Origin: an uncultured Actinomycetes bacterium
GTDB lineage: Bacteria > Actinomycetota > Acidimicrobiia > Acidimicrobiales > RAAP-2
DNA: 37,912 bases
Assembly: GCA_903847955.1 (NCBI GenBank)
Contig: CAINFA010000053.1
Location: forward strand, 1-37,912
Reading direction: 5' to 3'
Shown here: positions 18,679 through 28,909 of the stretch, one piece after another
How the letters are laid out: every line of letters begins with the position of its first letter
Position numbering within the stretch: the first letter of the stretch is position 1
Translations under genes and position numbers: made by a program
Notes under the pieces: generated by a model
Databases searched by the model: none
What the model was told of the DNA's origin: nothing
The model's input: only the letters and a program-made list of their open reading frames with translations

Positions 18679-20478
18679 ATGAGAAAGAATCCAACCGCCA
18701 GAGTTCTGGCGGGGGTCGCAACTCTTGCGGCCGTGTCCATGGGGCCAGCACTGGCCGGCGGCAGCATCGCCGAGGCAGCCAACAAGGCACCGCATTCATC
18801 GACCACCATCAAGATGGCGCTCAACCAGACCCTCGCCGGCTGGAACGTCTACACCTCGAACGACAACGAGTTCGTGTTGGCCGAGATCCTGAACTTGGTC
18901 TGGCCGTCGCCGTTCATCACCACCAACAAGCTGGCGCTCGTGCAGAACACCGACATCGTGTCGAAGGTCGCTGACACGGTCGTCGGTCCCGTCCAGACGG
19001 TGACCTACACGATCAACCCGAAGGCTGAGTGGTCTGACGGCACCCCGATCACCGCAGATGACTTCATCTACGCGTGGCAGGCGCAGTGTGGTGGCCAGTC
19101 TGCTGACCCCTACTGCAGCGACAACTGGAAGGACATCGGCAACCAGCCCTACGACGACGCCGGCACCTCTGGCTACAACCAGATCCAGTCCGTCGTTGGC
19201 TCGAAGCCCGCGAAGGGCAGCTGCGCCGCCGGCTCCACCGCCGACCGGAACGCTGGGCTCTGCCCGAACGGCCTCACCGTCACGGTGACCTTCGAGAAGA
19301 ACCAGCCGTACTCCGACTGGCAGGGCCTGTTCGGTCTGGTGCCCGCCCACGTGGCTCGCGTCCACGGCTGGAACACCTTGGCCGCTGACGGCAACACCGT
19401 CCAGGGCTTCAGCGTTGACCCCGTCGCCCGTGTTCTGTCCGCCGAGCAGTACAAGCTGCAGAGCTACGACTCGACCGGCAACAACGTGGTCTTGGTCAAG
19501 AACCCTGACTACCACGGCAGCGACCCGGGCAAGGCCGACTCCATCGTCTTCGTGAACGAGTCGAACGACGATAACGGTGTGTCGGACATGTCGAACGGAT
19601 CGTTCCAGGTCTGGGAGCCGAACTCGACCTCGCTGGCCTACGTCCAGACGGCGCAGGCCGCAGGGCTGCACACCTCGGTGGTTCCTGGTCTGCAGTTCGA
19701 GCACTTCGACTTCAACGAGTCCAACCCCTACCTCGCCAAGGTGCAGGTCCGTCAGGCGATCGCGTACGCGACCGACCGTGCGGCCATCATCAAGGCCGTG
19801 GACCAGGCTGCTCCGGGTACGAAGCCCCTCGACAACCGCATGTTCATGAACAACCAGGCGACCTACGTTGCCAACGGCAAGGCCTACGACGCTGTGGACC
19901 TGAAGAAGGCCGCTTCGCTCATGACTGCAGCTGGGTTCAAGAAGGTCGGCGGCTACTGGCAGCCCACCTTCGGTCCCCAGAAGGGCCAGGACCTGACCTT
20001 GCAGGACTACTCGACCACGGCAAGTCTTCGTGGCCAGGTCATGCAGCTGTGGCAGAACCAGATGAAGAACTTCGGTATCAAGATCGGTATCAACCAGATC
20101 GCGGCCGGCAAGCTCTTCGGAACCGTTGGTCCTAAGGGTGAGTTCGACATCATCGAGTTCGCTTGGGTCGGTGGCGTGTTCCCCTCTGGCAACCAGGCCA
20201 TCTACTGCAGCTACAACCTCAACGCTTGCTCCTCCAACTGGGACCACTTCTCGGACAAGGCAGTCGACAAGCTGCTGTTCGCCGGTCCTCAGTCGGGGAA
20301 CTTCAAGACCGAGGTTGCGGACTACAACAAGGCTGACGCCCTGCTGTGGGCCGACATGGCGACGCTTCCGATCTACCAGAAGCCCGTCATGGTGGCGTAC
20401 ACCAACGTCAACCACGTGCTCAACAACCCGGGCAGCGCTGGCGTGACCTGGAACGCCCAGGACTGGACGGTCTCCTGA
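18679..20478 (+). CDS. Peptide ABC transporter substrate-binding protein (SBP family 5)
   Basis: 'YTINPKAEWSDGTPITADDFIYAWQ' signature; signal peptide; GGGAGG SD. Confidence 0.93.
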   Translation: MRKNPTARVLAGVATLAAVSMGPALAGGSIAEAANKAPHSSTTIKMALNQTLAGWNVYTSNDNEFVLAEILNLVWPSPFITTNKLALVQNTDIVSKVADTVVGPVQTVTYTINPKAEWSDGTPITADDFIYAWQAQCGGQSADPYCSDNWKDIGNQPYDDAGTSGYNQIQSVVGSKPAKGSCAAGSTADRNAGLCPNGLTVTVTFEKNQPYSDWQGLFGLVPAHVARVHGWNTLAADGNTVQGFSVDPVARVLSAEQYKLQSYDSTGNNVVLVKNPDYHGSDPGKADSIVFVNESNDDNGVSDMSNGSFQVWEPNSTSLAYVQTAQAAGLHTSVVPGLQFEHFDFNESNPYLAKVQVRQAIAYATDRAAIIKAVDQAAPGTKPLDNRMFMNNQATYVANGKAYDAVDLKKAASLMTAAGFKKVGGYWQPTFGPQKGQDLTLQDYSTTASLRGQVMQLWQNQMKNFGIKIGINQIAAGKLFGTVGPKGEFDIIEFAWVGGVFPSGNQAIYCSYNLNACSSNWDHFSDKAVDKLLFAGPQSGNFKTEVADYNKADALLWADMATLPIYQKPVMVAYTNVNHVLNNPGSAGVTWNAQDWTVS

Positions 20479-20520
20479 GCAACTGCTCATGGTGAACGAT
20501 CCACATCTTGGTGATGTGAG

Positions 20521-20550
20521 GAACGGGAGGGGCTTCGGCCCCTCCCGTTC
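20521..20550 (+). terminator. Strong hairpin between the SBP and permease genes
   Basis: Perfect 13-bp stem GAACGGGAGGGGC-TTCG-GCCCCTCCCGTTC; no U-tract. Confidence 0.8.
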
Positions 20551-20691
20551 CGCGTCCACACGCAGCTCTTCGCCCTCGCAGTTTGGGGCCGCGCGTAGCC
20601 CGTGGCAGAGGAGGGCACGCGATGGCCGTGCAGTACCGAGCAATCGCTGAAACCCCTCGGTGACTGAAAGGTGACGGGGGGTCAGGGCGAC

Positions 20692-20704
20692 TAGACTGCT
20701 CTTA
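20692..20704 (+). promoter_or_regulatory. -10-like TAGACT six nt upstream of the permease ATG (leaderless geometry)
   Basis: TAGACT gctctt ATG. Confidence 0.55.
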
Positions 20705-21693
20705 TGTTGCGCTACGTCTTGCGGCGGATTCTGGCGAATGCACTCAATCTCGCCGCCATTTCGGTCCTCGCCTTCTGGCTGGTCGCAATCTCGGGCGACC
20801 CGCTGGCGGGCCTTCGGCTCGATCCAAGGATTCCAAAGAGCACGATCGAGCTTCGGATCCACCAACTCCACTTGGACAAGGGTCTCGTTGAGCGGTACTG
20901 GATCTGGCTCCGTGGCGTGCTCCACGGCGACTTCGGCGTCAGCACCTCACTGAATCAGCCGGTGGCTGCGTCGTTCACTGCCCACTTCGCCGTGACCCTC
21001 CGGATGGTCATCGGGGCGACCCTCTTGTCGATCGTCGTCGCTGTGGTCACCGGCGTGGTCGCGGCGCTGCGCCGAGGTCGCCTCGTGGACCGAGGGGTCA
21101 CCTTCAGTAACTTCATCTTCTTGGCCGTCCCGACCTTCGTGCTGGCGCTGTTCTTGAAGCTCTACGTGGCAGGCCCGATCAACACGCACTTCGGGAGTCT
21201 GGGAAATCCGGTCCTGCCGGTGAGCCTCGACCAGAGTCCAACCCAAACGGGCGGCTTCTTCCAGAGGCTGCCTGACTACGCCGTGCACATGATCTTGCCG
21301 ACCATCACCTTGACGCTGGTCACCTACGCCTCGTGGTCCCTCTACCAACGCTCACAGGTGCTCGAGGCGCTCGACATGGACCACGTTCGCTTGGCCAAGA
21401 GCAAGGGGCTCTCGGGGCGGCGAGTCCTCACCCACCACGTCCTGCGCAATGCGCTCATTCCCGTGGTTACCGTCATTGCGCTCGACTTCGCCGGCTTGCT
21501 CGGCGGTGCCATCATCACCGAGAACGTGTTCAGCTGGAACGGACTCGGCTCGTGGTTCATCGACGGGGTGAACGCACAAGACGTCAACCTAACCCTGGCC
21601 TACGTCATGATCACTGCGCTCTTCGTCGTGGTGTTCAACCTCTTGGCCGATGTGATGTACGCCGTGCTCGACCCGAGGATTAAGTATGACTGA
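20704..21693 (+). CDS. Peptide ABC transporter permease, DppB-like
   Basis: BPD transport family architecture; EAA-like 'VRLAKSKGLSGRRVLTHHVLRNALIPVVT'. Confidence 0.92.
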   Translation: MLRYVLRRILANALNLAAISVLAFWLVAISGDPLAGLRLDPRIPKSTIELRIHQLHLDKGLVERYWIWLRGVLHGDFGVSTSLNQPVAASFTAHFAVTLRMVIGATLLSIVVAVVTGVVAALRRGRLVDRGVTFSNFIFLAVPTFVLALFLKLYVAGPINTHFGSLGNPVLPVSLDQSPTQTGGFFQRLPDYAVHMILPTITLTLVTYASWSLYQRSQVLEALDMDHVRLAKSKGLSGRRVLTHHVLRNALIPVVTVIALDFAGLLGGAIITENVFSWNGLGSWFIDGVNAQDVNLTLAYVMITALFVVVFNLLADVMYAVLDPRIKYD

Positions 21694-22762
21694 GCAGTAC
21701 CACGTTCCTGGTCCTGGTGATCCCAAGTACGGCGTCCCGGGCGGCACGATTGATCCCGGCGACGCGCTCGACGACGCCGAGTTCGCCCGCCTCGACCCAG
21801 CCCAAGATCAACTCGACAACACCGTCACCGAGCACGACCCCAAGCGCTACGCCGAAGAGGGTCGCGGAGAGGTGCGCCCGGTTGGCACAGAAGAAGCACT
21901 CGTCAAGTCACGTGGACAGTGGAACCAAGCCTTGCGCCGCTTCTACCACGACAAGACGGCGATGGCTGGATTGATCGTCTTCGTGGCGCTGTCTGGATTC
22001 GCGCTCGTCAATACGGCGCTGAATCCCAACGGCTACACGAACCTCACCACGGACTACCTCGTTGCTCCCTCGTGGAAGCACCCCTTTGGAACGACCACCA
22101 TCGGCGTGGACCTCTTCCAAGCCTGCATGCGTGGGCTCATCGTGGACCTCCAGGTTGCCTTCATCGTGGCGGCGGTCTCCACCATCATCGGTATTGGCGT
22201 CGGCGCCGCTGCCGGTTTCTTCGGCGGGAAGATCGATGCGGTGCTCATGCAGCTGGTGAACCTGATCTTGATGGTCCCGACCCTCGTCGTGCTCATCGTG
22301 CTGTCCAACACGGTGCGGAACTCGAGCGACTCCACGGTGCTCCTCGCGCTCTTGGTCGCCGCGCTGAGTTGGACCTACATGTCCCGACTGGTGCGAGCCG
22401 AGTTCCTCTCACTGCGAAAGCGCGACTTCATCGAAGCGGCGCGTGCCATCGGCGCCTCGCCGCAGCGCATCATCTTCCGCCACATGCTCCCTAACGCCAT
22501 GGGCCCAATTGCGGTCAACACCACGCTCACCATGGCCGGTGCGGTGCTGCTCGAGTCCACGCTGTCGTTCCTTGGACTCGGCATCCAGCCCCCCGACGTC
22601 TCCTTGGGCCACCTGCTCTTCGACGGGCAGAGCTACGCCACGGTCGACTGGTGGGTCTTCGCCTTCCCCGCCGCTATCCTCCTCTTGCTCATCTTGAGCA
22701 TCTTCGTGGTCGGTGACGGACTCCAAGCAGCGGTCGACCCCCGAAAGAGTAGGAACCGTTGA
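21686..22762 (+). CDS. Peptide ABC transporter permease, DppC-like with long polar N-terminus
   Basis: 'DFIEAARAIGASPQRIIFRHMLPNAMGPIAV' EAA motif. Confidence 0.92.
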   Translation: MTEQYHVPGPGDPKYGVPGGTIDPGDALDDAEFARLDPAQDQLDNTVTEHDPKRYAEEGRGEVRPVGTEEALVKSRGQWNQALRRFYHDKTAMAGLIVFVALSGFALVNTALNPNGYTNLTTDYLVAPSWKHPFGTTTIGVDLFQACMRGLIVDLQVAFIVAAVSTIIGIGVGAAAGFFGGKIDAVLMQLVNLILMVPTLVVLIVLSNTVRNSSDSTVLLALLVAALSWTYMSRLVRAEFLSLRKRDFIEAARAIGASPQRIIFRHMLPNAMGPIAVNTTLTMAGAVLLESTLSFLGLGIQPPDVSLGHLLFDGQSYATVDWWVFAFPAAILLLLILSIFVVGDGLQAAVDPRKSRNR

Positions 22763-23829
22763 TGAGTGATCCAGCGCTGTCAGCCTCTCCGGCCAACGAC
22801 GTGACCGCAGATGGCCCCCTCCTCGAGTTCAACAACCTCACCGTCGCCTTCGCCAGTGAAGGTGCAACCGTGTCGGCCATTCGAGGCGTGAGCTTCACCA
22901 TCGCTCGTGAAGAAGTCGTCGGGCTCGTCGGCGAATCTGGTTCGGGGAAGTCGGTGACCTCACTGGCAGCCATGGGCTTGCTCGCCAGGAACGCCACGGT
23001 TGGCGGCTCGGTCAAGGTGGTGGGCAAGGAGGTTGTCGGCCTCAAGGAGAAGGAGATGTCGAAGGTGCGTGGCACCGACGTCGCCATGATCTTCCAAGAC
23101 CCCCTCACCGCCCTCAACCCCGTCTACACCATCGGCTGGCAGATCATCGAAGCGCTGCAGGCACACCGTGACCTCAACGACGACGAGGCGAAGGCCGAGG
23201 CCATCCGCCTGCTCTCTCTGGCGGGGATCCCCCGCCCCGAGGACCGCCTCTCGAGCTACCCCCATGAGTTCTCCGGCGGCATGCGCCAGCGCGTGGTGAT
23301 CGCCATCGCCATCGCCAACCAGCCCCAGATCATCTTGGCGGACGAGCCGACCACCGCCCTCGACGTGACGGTGCAGGCCCAGGTAATGCGCACCTTGCAG
23401 CTCGCGCTCGATGAGACGAAGAGCTCCCTGCTGCTCATCACCCACGACCTCGGCGTCATCGCAGGCATCGCAGATCGCGTCCTCGTGATGTACGCCGGGC
23501 GCATCGTGGAGTCCGGCACCGCTGACGACATCTTCTACCGCCCCGCCATTCCCTACACCCACGGACTCTTAGGTTCGATCCCGAGCGTCGACAGCGATGA
23601 CGGTGGGCGACTCGCCCAGGTTCCAGGGAATCCACCGGTGCTGACCGAGGCGGTGGTCGGGTGCCCCTTCGCACCACGCTGCCCCATCAAACAGGACATC
23701 TGCCTCGAGGTCGAGCCCGACTTGCAGCCGGTTGCCGACGGGCACGCCTCGGCCTGCCACTTCGCCAGCTCGGTGATCGAGATGCCCATTGGCGAGATGT
23801 TCAGCATTGACGACGAGGTGCCCGCATGA
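22762..23829 (+). CDS. Peptide ABC transporter ATP-binding protein, DppD-like
   Basis: Walker A GESGSGKS, signature FSGGMRQR, Walker [13 protein letters not shown], oligo/dipeptide C-terminal Cys region. Confidence 0.94.
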   Translation: MSDPALSASPANDVTADGPLLEFNNLTVAFASEGATVSAIRGVSFTIAREEVVGLVGESGSGKSVTSLAAMGLLARNATVGGSVKVVGKEVVGLKEKEMSKVRGTDVAMIFQDPLTALNPVYTIGWQIIEALQAHRDLNDDEAKAEAIRLLSLAGIPRPEDRLSSYPHEFSGGMRQRVVIAIAIANQPQIILADEPTTALDVTVQAQVMRTLQLALDETKSSLLLITHDLGVIAGIADRVLVMYAGRIVESGTADDIFYRPAIPYTHGLLGSIPSVDSDDGGRLAQVPGNPPVLTEAVVGCPFAPRCPIKQDICLEVEPDLQPVADGHASACHFASSVIEMPIGEMFSIDDEVPA

Positions 23830-24863
23830 CCGAGACCACCGTGACCCAGCCGCCGACGGTGACCCCTGTCGACACTCCCGTGCTCAGGGTGCGCGACCTC
23901 GAGGTCCACTTCTCCGCCAAGAGCAAAGAAGGGGTGATCCGTCGCCCCAGCACCACCATCCACGCCGTCTGCGGGGTCAACTTCGACCTCTTCCAAGGCG
24001 AGACGCTCGGCCTCGTGGGCGAGTCGGGTTGCGGCAAGACCACGACGGCACGGGCCATCCTCCAGCTCGAGCGCGCCACTGGTGGCTCAGTGCAGTTCAA
24101 TGGCCGCGAGCTGCTGAACCTGAAGTTCGCCCAGATGCGCGAGGTCCGCAAGCACATCCAGTTCGTCTTCCAAGACCCCTTCGGTTCGCTCAACCCTCGC
24201 ATTCCCGTCGGCCAGACGATTGGGGAGCCCCTGATCATCCACAAGGCCGGCACGCGTGCGGAGCGGGCTGAGCGAGTTGCCGAGGTGATGCGACTCGTCG
24301 GGCTGGAGCCGAAGTTCATGAACCGCTTCCCCAATGAGTTCTCCGGTGGCCAGCGGCAGCGCGTCGGCATCGCTCGGGCGCTCATCATGGACCCGAGCGT
24401 GGTCATCTTGGACGAGCCGGTCTCCGCCCTCGACGTCTCGATCCAAGCTGGCGTCATCAACCTGCTCCAGGGGCTCCAGGACAAGCTCGGCGTCAGCTAC
24501 CTCTTCGTCGCCCACGACCTGTCGGTGGTGCGCCACGTGTCGAGCCGCGTGGCGGTGATGTACCTCGGCCGCGTGGTCGAGGTTGGCCCCAAGGCCGACA
24601 TCTACCGCTCGCCCATGCACCCCTACACCCAGGCGCTGCTATCGGCCGTGCCGATCCCCGACCCCAGGCGAGAGCGCAGCCGACAGCACATCATCCTCGA
24701 GGGTGACGTGCCGAGCCCGGTCAACCCGCCCTCGGGCTGCCGCTTCAGGACCCGGTGCTGGAAGGCGCAGGACATCTGCGCCAGCGAGACCCCTGCGCTC
24801 AACGACGCCGGTGGTGGCCACCAGGTGGCCTGCCACTTCCCCGAGGCAGCTTCGGTCCTCTAG
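23826..24863 (+). CDS. Peptide ABC transporter ATP-binding protein, DppF-like
   Basis: Walker A GESGCGKT, signature FSGGQRQR, Walker B VVILDEPVSALD. Confidence 0.94.
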   Translation: MTETTVTQPPTVTPVDTPVLRVRDLEVHFSAKSKEGVIRRPSTTIHAVCGVNFDLFQGETLGLVGESGCGKTTTARAILQLERATGGSVQFNGRELLNLKFAQMREVRKHIQFVFQDPFGSLNPRIPVGQTIGEPLIIHKAGTRAERAERVAEVMRLVGLEPKFMNRFPNEFSGGQRQRVGIARALIMDPSVVILDEPVSALDVSIQAGVINLLQGLQDKLGVSYLFVAHDLSVVRHVSSRVAVMYLGRVVEVGPKADIYRSPMHPYTQALLSAVPIPDPRRERSRQHIILEGDVPSPVNPPSGCRFRTRCWKAQDICASETPALNDAGGGHQVACHFPEAASVL

Positions 24864-24915
24864 GACCGGCATCGCGTCTTCCTCCAAGGGCGCCCACGGC
24901 CGGCCAGCGCAACGC

Positions 24916-24932
24916 CCCTCGTCGAACGAGGG
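24916..24932 (+). terminator. Candidate hairpin downstream of the dpp-like operon
   Basis: CCCTCGT-CGA-ACGAGGG, 7-bp stem. Confidence 0.35.
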
Positions 24933-25032
24933 TGACGGCACGGCGCCACCTGGCCGAGGTGCGGTGGCTGTACACCAACGACGCCCTCGTGCACGACCTC
25001 GAGAGGCGTGTCGTCGAGGTGCTGGCACTTCG

Positions 25033-25109
25033 TGGTCGGGCTGACAGGATTTGAACCTGCGACCTCTGCGTCCCGAACGCAGCGCGCTACCAAACTGCGC
25101 CACAGCCCG
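25033..25109 (-). tRNA. tRNA-Pro(CGG), CCA encoded
   Basis: Reverse complement CGGGCTG...CTGCG TTCGGGA CGCAG...GCAGG TTCAAAT CCTGT CAGCCCG ACCA folds as a cloverleaf with anticodon CGG. Confidence 0.95.
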
Positions 25110-25174
25110 TCACCAGGCGAGCCCGGCGAGGAACCAAGCGTAGTCGACACCGTGGAGGGTCGAGGAGGCGCTCC

Positions 25175-26041
25175 TCAGCGCCCGTTCGAGCCACCCTCTG
25201 GGCGCTCAGCCTCGGCGAGCGGAGCCGTCAGCTGCTTGACCAGCACCTTGGCGATGCGCCGCTTGTCCATCTCGGCCACCTTGAACTCGAAGCCGGGCAC
25301 CGTCGCCACCTCTTGCTCCTCAGGGATGTGGCCGAACAGCTCGAAGAGGTAGCCCCCGAAGGTGACGTACTCCCCATCGGCCACCTCGACCCCGAGGGCG
25401 CGGACCTCGTCGAGGGAGGCCCGGCCGTCGACCAACCACCGGGTGCGGTCGACACGAATCACTGGGGGCTCCTCGGCCTCGTCGAACTCATCGGCGAGGT
25501 CTCCCACCAAGGGCTCGAGGAGGTCCTTGATGGTGAGCACGCCAGCCACCCCGCCGAACTCGTCGACCACCACTGCGAACCGCCGGCGGGCCTGGCGGAG
25601 GTCAGCGAGTGCCTCGAGCACGGTCAACGACTCGGGGATGACGTGAGCGTCGCGGAGTCGCTTGGAGATATCCAGCCGGCTGGGCTCATGGCCCTGGGCC
25701 TGGTTGGTGCGGAACAGATCGGTGACGTAGAGCACGCCGACCAGGTCGTCGAGCTCATCGGTGACCACGGGAAAGCACCGGTGGCCGGTCGCACGCACCG
25801 CTTGGGCCACCGCTTCGGCGGTAACCGGCAGCTGCAGGGCGACCACGTCGAGCCTGGGGGTCATCACCTCCCGCACGTCGAGCGTCTTGAGGTCCGCCAA
25901 GGCAGCGACGATCAACTGCTCCTGCTCGAGCGCAGGGGAACTGGCCTCAGGGGTGGGACCACCGTGATCTCTGCTGCGCAGGCGGTGCAGCAGCGATCCC
26001 CGGCCCTTGGCCGAGGGGGGTTGGTCCCCGGGCGCGCTCAC
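25175..26041 (-). CDS. CBS-domain / CorC_HlyC domain protein (CorC-like)
   Basis: 'VREVMTPRLDVVAL...FPVVTDELDDLVGVLYVTDLF', 'RFAVVVDEFGGVAGVLTIKDLLEPLVGDLADEFD', C-terminal CorC 'ETVATVPGFEFKVAEMDKRRI'-like. Confidence 0.92.
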   Translation of the reverse strand: MSAPGDQPPSAKGRGSLLHRLRSRDHGGPTPEASSPALEQEQLIVAALADLKTLDVREVMTPRLDVVALQLPVTAEAVAQAVRATGHRCFPVVTDELDDLVGVLYVTDLFRTNQAQGHEPSRLDISKRLRDAHVIPESLTVLEALADLRQARRRFAVVVDEFGGVAGVLTIKDLLEPLVGDLADEFDEAEEPPVIRVDRTRWLVDGRASLDEVRALGVEVADGEYVTFGGYLFELFGHIPEEQEVATVPGFEFKVAEMDKRRIAKVLVKQLTAPLAEAERPEGGSNGR

Positions 26042-26472
26042 GCGCCCTTCGTGGTGTCGGCGACGAGGACCGGCGAGGGCAGGTAGCTGTCGTCGTCGTA
26101 GTGCTCGCCGGCCAAAATGGCCTTGGTGGCCCGGCGAAGCCGCAGCGCGTCGATGGGCTTGACGACGAAGCCCTCAGCGCCCGAACGGCGGGCCAAGAAG
26201 ACGTCGGCTCTCCGGTCGAGCAGCATCAGCACGGGCACGTGGGCGATGGCGCCGTAGGACTCCTCGAGGCGGAGCTCCAAGGTCACCGCCATCGCGCCCA
26301 TGTTCGACATCTGCAGGTCCAAGATGCACAGGTCGACCTCGTTGGCCTTGACCAGCGCCAAGGCGTCGGGCCCAGAGCTGGCCTCGAGCATGGTGGTCGA
26401 GCCGTCAGTCACCGTTGCGATGACCTCTTGGCGGACGGCCTTCGAGTCACTGGCGACGACGATGGTGGGCAC
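26038..26472 (-). CDS. Single-domain response-regulator receiver protein
   Basis: Receiver fold with 'LCILDLQMSNMGAMAV' and downstream K ('FVVKPIDALRL'). Confidence 0.85.
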   Translation of the reverse strand: MPTIVVASDSKAVRQEVIATVTDGSTTMLEASSGPDALALVKANEVDLCILDLQMSNMGAMAVTLELRLEESYGAIAHVPVLMLLDRRADVFLARRSGAEGFVVKPIDALRLRRATKAILAGEHYDDDSYLPSPVLVADTTKGA

Positions 26473-26481
26473 GGCGAAATC

Positions 26482-27570
26482 CTAGCGGTTGGTGGTGCTC
26501 GACTCCGGCGACGCACCACCGCTGCCAACGAGCAACCCGGCGAGCACCATCAGCGAGGACCGATCGGCGATGTCGAGCTCCATGAGGGGGAGCTCGCCCA
26601 CCGGGGCAGGGGCGATGGCGGCCACCAGCCCGGCCACCGCAGCTCGATCGGCGGTGGCCAGCCGCTCGAGGTGGGCGAGGTTCTCGAGGTAGGGCTCGAG
26701 CGAGGGATCGGGAGAGACCTCGACGGGTCCGAAGCTGGGGTGGATGCGGTTGACCACCATGGCGGTCACCGTGGTGCCGGCGTCGGCCAGCTTCTGGGCG
26801 AAGAAGCGGGCCTCGGCCACCGCATCTGGTCGCGGTGAGGTGACCACCACGTAGCGGGTGCCCTCGGCTTCGAGCACCGCCTTGACCGCCCTGGCCCGCT
26901 CGGAGAACCCGTCCTCCATGCCGGCGAAGGCTTGGAAGAAGGCCACCGCGTCAGCCACCAGCTCGGCGCCCGCTGCCACCGAGATGGTCCGCAGCAGGGC
27001 TTGGGTGGCGACACCCAAGACCCTGAGGTAGGCCTTGGTCGGCATGAGCAGGGCCCGGAAGATCTTGTTCTCGAGCAGGTTGGTCAGCCGCCGGGGGGCA
27101 TCGAGGAGGTCGAGGGCGTTCCTCGTCGGCGGGGTGTCGACGATGACGAGGTCGAAGGCTCCTGAGGTGGTCAGCTCGTAGAGCTTCTCCATCGCCATGT
27201 ACTCCTGGGTGCCACCCAGCGAGGAGGAGAGGTTCTGGTAGAGCCGGTTGGCCCGGATCTTGGCCGCCTGCTCGTCCGAGCTCGAGTACCGCCGCACCAG
27301 GTCGTCGAAGGTCCCTTGGCTGTCGAGCATCACCGCCCACAGCTCTCCGTCGCGCTCGCCGGGCACCTTCGTGGGGAGGTTGGAGACCTCCGCCAGCCCG
27401 AGCGCGTCGGCCAGGCGACGGGCGGGGTCGACCGTGATCACACACACCCGGCGCCCCGCTGTGGCCAGGCCCACTGCGAGGGAGGCTGAGACCGTGGTTT
27501 TGCCCACGCCCCCTGGCCCACAGCACACGATGACCGATGCCCCCTCGAGGGCTCGAAGCAGCTCAGCCAC
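26482..27570 (-). CDS. ArsA/GET3-family ATPase
   Basis: 'VIVCCGPGGVGKTTVSASLAVGLA', 'DLVIVDTPPTRNALDLLDAP'. Confidence 0.88.
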   Translation of the reverse strand: MAELLRALEGASVIVCCGPGGVGKTTVSASLAVGLATAGRRVCVITVDPARRLADALGLAEVSNLPTKVPGERDGELWAVMLDSQGTFDDLVRRYSSSDEQAAKIRANRLYQNLSSSLGGTQEYMAMEKLYELTTSGAFDLVIVDTPPTRNALDLLDAPRRLTNLLENKIFRALLMPTKAYLRVLGVATQALLRTISVAAGAELVADAVAFFQAFAGMEDGFSERARAVKAVLEAEGTRYVVVTSPRPDAVAEARFFAQKLADAGTTVTAMVVNRIHPSFGPVEVSPDPSLEPYLENLAHLERLATADRAAVAGLVAAIAPAPVGELPLMELDIADRSSLMVLAGLLVGSGGASPESSTTNR

Positions 27571-28522
27571 CGTTGGCCGCCAAGGTGCTGATGCCCGCCT
27601 CGAGGGCTTCAGCCAAGACCGTGAGCCCGTCGATGTCCACCCTCTTCGTGTCGAGCCGAGGCAGGACGACCTGGGGGAGCGGCAGCTCTCGGGCTAACCG
27701 GGTGCGCTGGAGCTGGGCCAAGCTGGATCGGTCCACGGAGAACTGCCGGGCGGCTTCCAAGCGCTCGAGAGCCGCGGCGTCGAGGCCAGGGTGCGCGAAG
27801 GGGTCGATGGGCACCTCCAAGGCCGGGTCAACCTCTTCCATGGCGTTGACCACGATGAGGGCCAAGGAGACCCCGGCCTTGTCCTCGACGAAGTACGCGG
27901 CCTCAATCAGCTCGGTGGTGGGGAGCTCCTCGGGCAAGGTGACCAGTACCACCTTGCACCTCGCAGGGTCGGTCAGCAGCTCAACCACCCCTTGGGCCTG
28001 GTTCCGGACCGGGCCGCTGCGTGCCGCATCGACCATGCCCGCAGAGGAGGTCAAGAAGGTCTTGGCGTGTCCCGTGGCCGGCGCATCCACCACGATGAGG
28101 TCGGCCACTTGGTCGTGCTCGAAGGAGCGGATCTTGCCCAGCACGAGCACGTCTTTGATGCCCGGGATGGCGGTGGCCACCACCTCGACGATGCCAGCAG
28201 AGACCAGTCGCTTGGTGGCCCGCTTGAGCCCGTGGTCGGCCAGGTACTCGATCAAGGCGTCGTCAGGGGTCAGCTGCTTGGCACGGATCGGACCACGCTT
28301 GCCGTCAGCCACGACCAGGTCGACGCCCTCGTAGGTCAACGGCTCGGTCGAGCCGAAGAGCTGGGAGAGCTCGGGCTTGCCGTCGAGCTCAACCAGCAGA
28401 ACCCGCAACCCGGCCCGGGCTGCCACGAGGGCCAAGGCGGCAGCCGTCGTCGTCTTCCCGACGCCCCCCTTGCCGGCGACGATGATGACCCGGCTCTGTC
28501 GGCAGAACGCCTCAACGTCCAT
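27563..28522 (-). CDS. ArsA/GET3-family ATPase
   Basis: Deviant Walker A 'VAGKGGVGKTTTAAALAL', 'DLIVVDAPATGHAKTFL'. Confidence 0.9.
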   Translation of the reverse strand: MDVEAFCRQSRVIIVAGKGGVGKTTTAAALALVAARAGLRVLLVELDGKPELSQLFGSTEPLTYEGVDLVVADGKRGPIRAKQLTPDDALIEYLADHGLKRATKRLVSAGIVEVVATAIPGIKDVLVLGKIRSFEHDQVADLIVVDAPATGHAKTFLTSSAGMVDAARSGPVRNQAQGVVELLTDPARCKVVLVTLPEELPTTELIEAAYFVEDKAGVSLALIVVNAMEEVDPALEVPIDPFAHPGLDAAALERLEAARQFSVDRSSLAQLQRTRLARELPLPQVVLPRLDTKRVDIDGLTVLAEALEAGISTLAANGG

Positions 28523-28642
28523 GATCGACCCAGCGTACTGGCGAGGGGCGCCTCGGGCTCCATGACCGGTGTGTGACGGCTAGGTGGACGTGAGGTTGCC
28601 GCAGGGGTACAGTCACCGAACACGAGTCACTGGGGGGTGGCG

Positions 28643-28906
28643 ATGCACAACGTCGTGGAAACGTGGCAGATGATGGCGGCATGCCGGGGTCCGAGGGCGG
28701 AGTTGTTCTTCCCGCCGAGCACGCCAGAGCGCAAGGAAGACAAGCTCCACCGTGAGCACAACGCCAAGGCGATCTGTGCCGAGTGCAAGGTGCGAGCAGA
28801 TTGCCTGTCCTACGCCTTAGCCATCCACGAACCCCACGGCATCTGGGGCGGCCTCAACGAGGTCGAGCGCCGGGTGCTCGAGGGCCAGGGGTCTGCCAGC
28901 CGCTGA
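28643..28906 (+). CDS. WhiB family Fe-S transcriptional regulator (start GTG 28637 or ATG 28643)
   Basis: C...CAECKVRADC Fe-S ligand pattern and GIWGGLNEVERR motif. Confidence 0.95.
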   Translation: MHNVVETWQMMAACRGPRAELFFPPSTPERKEDKLHREHNAKAICAECKVRADCLSYALAIHEPHGIWGGLNEVERRVLEGQGSASR

Positions 28907-28909
28907 GGT

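Noticed and set aside
18796-20925. 709-aa minus-strand ORF opposite the SBP gene
   Set aside because: High-GC shadow frame of a clearly recognisable substrate-binding protein; low-complexity translation and no family signature.
24996-25020. ACCTCGA...TCGAGGT hairpin downstream of tRNA-Pro
   Set aside because: Seven-bp stem with an 11-nt loop and no U-tract; too weak to call a terminator in GC-rich DNA.
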